Part shown: positions 5,257 through 7,632 of the stretch, piece by piece
Numbering within the stretch: position 1 is the stretch's first letter
How the letters are laid out: every line of letters begins with the position of its first letter
NCBI GenBank assembly: GCA_964417555.1
Contig: CAYQIM010000051.1
Span: 1-7,632, forward strand
Source of the DNA: CAYQIM01 sp964417555
Lineage (GTDB): Bacteria > Pseudomonadota > Gammaproteobacteria > Diplorickettsiales > Diplorickettsiaceae
DNA: 7,632 bases
Direction of reading: 5' to 3'
Position numbers and translations under genes: made by a program
The notes under the pieces: generated by a model
Seen by the model: only the letters and a program-made list of their open reading frames with translations
What the model was told of the DNA's origin: nothing
Databases searched by the model: none

Positions 5257-5988
5257 GTGTTTTATTGTCTAAAAATCCTATTAAAAAATGGGTTTAGCCT
5301 AAAAAGCGACATCAGCCCAAGAAAGTACTGGCCTAAGAAGTTCCCCACTTTACGTGCAATAAACCTAACCATTATTTTAAGTTGTCTAATAACATTGCCT
5401 GCTTGTTCGCTTTTTAAACCGATTTATATTGAACCTTTACACTACTATACCCTGACCACTTATCCCCCTGCTTGCCCGACAAGAAATCCACGCAGTACCT
5501 TATTAATCACCCAACCTAGGGCGAATGCTATTTATAGCAGCCCGCGTATGATCTATAGTCCTGATTGTTACCAACTACAGTTTTTCACTAAAAACCGTTG
5601 GGCGGATACACCACCGCAAATGTTACATCCTTTACTGATCAAATCATTACAAAACACAGGCTATTTCCAAGCCATTATTAATACGCCGACGACAACACAT
5701 TATGATTGGATCCTTAACACCCAACTATTAAGCTTTCAGCAAGAATTTTTGACAAAAACAAGTCAATTCCGTATTAGTCTTCGCGCACAATTAATCAATG
5801 CCCATAGCAATCGTATAATTGCGACTCAGGATTTTATGGTCGTACAAAAAGCACCGATAGATAGCCCCCACGGCGGTGCTATTGCCGCTAATATTGCCAC
5901 GCGAAAAATATTACAAAAAATAAATAATTTTTGCCTAGCGCGCGTCATCATTTACCGAAGGGAGATGCAGAAAACACATACTTGGTAA
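5257..5988 (+). CDS. ABC-type transport auxiliary lipoprotein (PqiC/ABC_trans_aux-like)
   Basis: The 243-residue product resembles the ABC_trans_aux lipoproteins that accompany MCE transporters and are thought to act at the outer membrane. Family-like features are HYYTL near the start of the domain (62-66), RMIYSPDCYQLQFF, W-A-D-TPPQMLHPLLIKSLQNTGYF (about 114-136) and a following DWILNTQLLSFQQEF strand. A hydrophobic helix (about 34-48) ends in LPAC with Cys50 as the probable lipidated residue. Pro at the -2 position is atypical for a lipobox. The N-region before the helix is unusually long (about 33 residues). The only upstream start in frame is GTG 5257, backed by a good Shine-Dalgarno site; no ATG, GTG or other TTG occurs before the TTG at Leu47. 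It is the last gene of the operon. Confidence 0.85.
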   Translation: MFYCLKILLKNGFSLKSDISPRKYWPKKFPTLRAINLTIILSCLITLPACSLFKPIYIEPLHYYTLTTYPPACPTRNPRSTLLITQPRANAIYSSPRMIYSPDCYQLQFFTKNRWADTPPQMLHPLLIKSLQNTGYFQAIINTPTTTHYDWILNTQLLSFQQEFLTKTSQFRISLRAQLINAHSNRIIATQDFMVVQKAPIDSPHGGAIAANIATRKILQKINNFCLARVIIYRREMQKTHTW

Positions 5989-6027
5989 CTCATCGTGCTA
6001 AATGAAGACACGCCCTAAATTGGACGC

Positions 6028-6090
6028 TGTAAAGTTTACCTAGCGAGAATGGCTAACGAAGGTAACTTTACATCTTTTCTACTTTTTTAG
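6028..6090 (+). terminator. Probable terminator of the lipid-transport operon
   Basis: TGTAAAGTTTACC (6028-6040) pairs with GGTAACTTTACA (6061-6072) with one bulged T. An inner TAGC/GCTA stem (6041-6044 with 6052-6055) extends the hairpin. A T-rich tract follows (6073-6088, ending in six T). It begins 39 nt after the stop at 5988. The stem is A/T-rich and the T-run is interrupted, so efficiency is uncertain. Confidence 0.55.
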
Positions 6091-6398
6091 CCGACATCCA
6101 AAAAAGCTTGTCTATTTTGGATCTTAATCACTTTAGACATAGTTTCTAAATATACTGTTTGTAATTTTTCTAACCCAGCTTCAACTTTAAACAAGTGATC
6201 AAAAGCGTCATTAAAATTAAATGCAGTAAACCTGGATGGGATTCTCAATACCTCGCTAAGTCCTTTGTCTACTTAACTCATAGCACGATTGCCCTGGCTA
6301 ATGCTACGTGAACCTTCTTCATTTAATAATTTATTAATTTTTCTATGGTATAAGTTAGCTAAGCTAATAAAAAATACAAAATATGCCAAGAAATTTTG
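6087..6398 (-). pseudogene. Decayed small protein gene on the minus strand
   Basis: Within the 394-nt gap between the operon and the last gene, one minus-strand frame reads about 102 sense codons broken by a single TAA (6273-6275). The upstream part (41 codons) includes LYHRKINKLLNEEGSRSIS. The downstream part (61 codons) includes FNFNDAFDHLFKVEAGLEKL and ends with a TAA at 6087-6089. Both parts read like a soluble helical protein, and the stop interrupts an otherwise smooth sequence. No ATG start or Shine-Dalgarno site remains at the 5' end, where two consecutive in-frame stops lie beyond 6398. The downstream half faintly recalls phasin-type helices, but I do not claim a family. A chance open frame in AT-rich DNA is less likely but not excluded. 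Confidence 0.4.
6346..6367 (+). promoter_or_regulatory. Possible extended -10 promoter for the 6383 gene
   Basis: TGGTATAAG (6346-6354) fits an extended -10 (TGn plus TATAAG, 5 of 6). No clear -35 is present, and the DNA upstream is very AT-rich. A TTAGC-TAA-GCTAA dyad (6355-6367) follows. The leader would be about 20 nt. Confidence 0.35.
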
Positions 6399-7588
6399 TT
6401 ACTATAGCGAAAAATGCATTTACAACACATCCATCAGAACCATACGAAAAACAAAAAGAAGCCGATCAAAAAACTTATAGCTCGTTTTTGGATCAAATTC
6501 AATCCGAAATTAATAATCGAAAATCGAATATTAAAAACTTTCAAAAAGCGATAGAACTATCTGTTTCTCCTGAGTTTTTGCAAACGCTAACACAAAATCC
6601 CGATTATATCGCCTTGGAGAATAGCTATTCTGACAAAGTTGCAACATTACAAGCTCATCTTGATACTTTAATAGAAATTGCTAATTTACAGCTTGTTATT
6701 AGTAGCGACACACTAGAAATGTATAAGAACATGCTTGACGGAACGTCTTCCGACATCAAGCTTAAAGCCGATAATACTTTTCAATCATTAGATCAGGTAA
6801 TGTCAGACTTATCAAATTGCTTCGCTAATGCCCTGTTAGAAAGTAAAAAGAATAACAAATTTTATCTAACCATGACTGAAATTAGGTCAGCTCTATTGCA
6901 TGATTTTAATGACGCAGGAGCGCAAAATAATCAACAATTTGCTACTGATCTAACGACTAAGCTGACGTCTATTATAAGGGATAAAAGCTTACCTAAACAG
7001 CTTAGTGATCCACTCATAGATATATTCGAAAAAGCCACATTTTCACAAAACACAGCGTTGGTTCTCGCTGCCTTAAGCGAAACTATTAAGCTTGTTGAAT
7101 CTGCGCAAACACGTGCCAATCAGATAATAAATAATAAGCAGCTTTCACTTACCAATTACATAGCAAACCTGGCCTATGAATTAAGCAATGAGTACTATTT
7201 AGCTCGCTTCTCTAAGGTTTATGAAGAAATCAAAACAATAGATGAAAGTAATCAACAATTGTTAGTGGATATTCGCGCGCAACTGACGGCACTTGAAGCG
7301 CACGCACCGCATTGTAAGGCTTTACAAGAACTAGTTTCTGACTACCGTAAGCAATTACACAGCTTACAATCTTATGTTATTAATCGCCCAACTTTAGATA
7401 ACCATGTTGAACTAACCACACAACTGGAAGAATTCAAGAATAACTTAAAAACTGGAGCTTATTTCAAAACCATTCAAGAAAAAGCCGTTGTCTCTTTAAC
7501 TAATTTACAAAGAAGCGCAAAAGAGCAATTGCAGCAAGCGAGTCGCTATGCTCATGAAAAATTTTGGCCATCGTGTCCCCAAAATTAA
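6383..7588 (+). CDS. Unrecognised 401-residue helical protein, C-terminus supplied by a repeat
   Basis: I do not recognise this protein. It has no signal peptide or membrane segment and appears almost wholly alpha-helical. Stretches rich in Gln, Lys, Glu, Leu and Asn suggest coiled coil (about 25-60, 78-118, 275-310, 315-355 and 365-390). There are three cysteines (146, 311, 398) and no catalytic motif that I can see. The ATG at 6383 is the first in frame after a TAA at 6368, but has no Shine-Dalgarno site. Residues 385-401 (QASRYAHEKFWPSCPQN) and the stop lie inside the 98-bp terminal repeat, so the native 3' end was probably replaced when the repeat arrived. It follows the lipid operon but is separated from it by a terminator and a pseudogene. 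A cytoplasmic structural protein or a secreted effector are both possible. Confidence 0.7.
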   Translation: MPRNFVTIAKNAFTTHPSEPYEKQKEADQKTYSSFLDQIQSEINNRKSNIKNFQKAIELSVSPEFLQTLTQNPDYIALENSYSDKVATLQAHLDTLIEIANLQLVISSDTLEMYKNMLDGTSSDIKLKADNTFQSLDQVMSDLSNCFANALLESKKNNKFYLTMTEIRSALLHDFNDAGAQNNQQFATDLTTKLTSIIRDKSLPKQLSDPLIDIFEKATFSQNTALVLAALSETIKLVESAQTRANQIINNKQLSLTNYIANLAYELSNEYYLARFSKVYEEIKTIDESNQQLLVDIRAQLTALEAHAPHCKALQELVSDYRKQLHSLQSYVINRPTLDNHVELTTQLEEFKNNLKTGAYFKTIQEKAVVSLTNLQRSAKEQLQQASRYAHEKFWPSCPQN

Positions 7589-7632
7589 TTCGCATCACGC
7601 GACTGAAATTAGGCCGCGATTCGTCCTGCGTC
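7535..7632 (-). repeat. Right copy of the 98-bp perfect inverted repeat
   Basis: Exact reverse complement of 2-99, running to the last base of the window. The first 54 nt are coding, forming the last 17 codons and the stop of the 6383 gene. In the next plus-strand frame the repeat is open throughout, from an ATG at 7548 off the window edge, the same reading as the minus strand of the left copy. Complete identity between the copies suggests a recent origin, active homogenisation, or that both window edges are collapsed onto one repeat by assembly. Confidence 0.95.

Noticed and set aside
6289..6480. 63-codon plus-strand ORF
   Set aside because: It is out of frame with the longer 6383 gene and antisense to the proposed pseudogene. 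Composition is dominated by Lys and Ile from AT-rich DNA and there is no ribosome binding site.
1..7632. The whole window as a composite transposon or circular element
   Set aside because: No transposase or replication gene is present, the cargo includes the essential prfA, and the end repeats are inverted and so cannot indicate a circle. A dispersed repeat at contig edges is simpler.
1..7632. CRISPR array, tRNA or rRNA genes
   Set aside because: No regularly spaced direct repeats and no tRNA-like cloverleaf or rRNA segment was recognised on either strand by eye.

Overview
This window is AT-rich and gene-dense. It most resembles a chromosomal piece of a gamma-proteobacterium, and my best guess is a host-associated member of the Legionellales (Rickettsiella/Coxiella-like). 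That guess rests on three things: the low GC, release factor 1 aligning closely with the gamma-proteobacterial form, and a lipid-transport operon next to unrecognised helical proteins and dispersed repeats. No 16S rRNA or other strong taxonomic marker is present, so the placement is an inference.

Layout. Both edges carry the same 98-bp sequence in opposite orientation (2-99 and 7535-7632), identical base for base. Left block, minus strand: prfA (release factor 1, 1631 to 549), followed by a 107-residue very hydrophobic membrane protein (472 to 149). Divergent from prfA is a 108-residue exported four-cysteine protein (1811-2137), with its own promoter, strong ribosome binding site and intrinsic terminator. 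Next comes a non-coding stretch (2186-2335) that is one long imperfect palindrome, probably a dispersed element. A near-consensus promoter (2356-2385) then drives a four-gene plus-strand operon (2461-5988): a STAS-MlaE fusion permease, an MlaF-type ATPase, an MlaD-type MCE protein and an ABC_trans_aux lipoprotein. A hairpin with a T-rich tail ends it (6028-6090). The remaining intergenic region contains what looks like a decayed minus-strand gene (6087-6398). Last is a 401-residue unrecognised helical protein (6383-7588) whose final 17 residues and stop codon come from the right-hand terminal repeat.

How the genes work together. The four-gene operon is a self-contained Mce/Mla-type system for moving lipid between inner and outer membranes. 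The permease and ATPase form the inner-membrane ABC core with a fused MlaB-like STAS domain, the MCE protein forms the periplasmic substrate-binding ring, and the lipoprotein is the auxiliary component. No MlaC or MlaA gene is seen here. prfA is a translation housekeeping gene, here not followed by its usual partner prmC. The rest (hydrophobic protein, exported Cys protein, helical protein, repeats, pseudogene) is lineage-specific accessory material. The points most worth a second look are the terminal inverted repeat, the 150-bp palindrome, a 25-codon small ORF that exactly bridges the permease and ATPase genes, and the hidden pseudogene.
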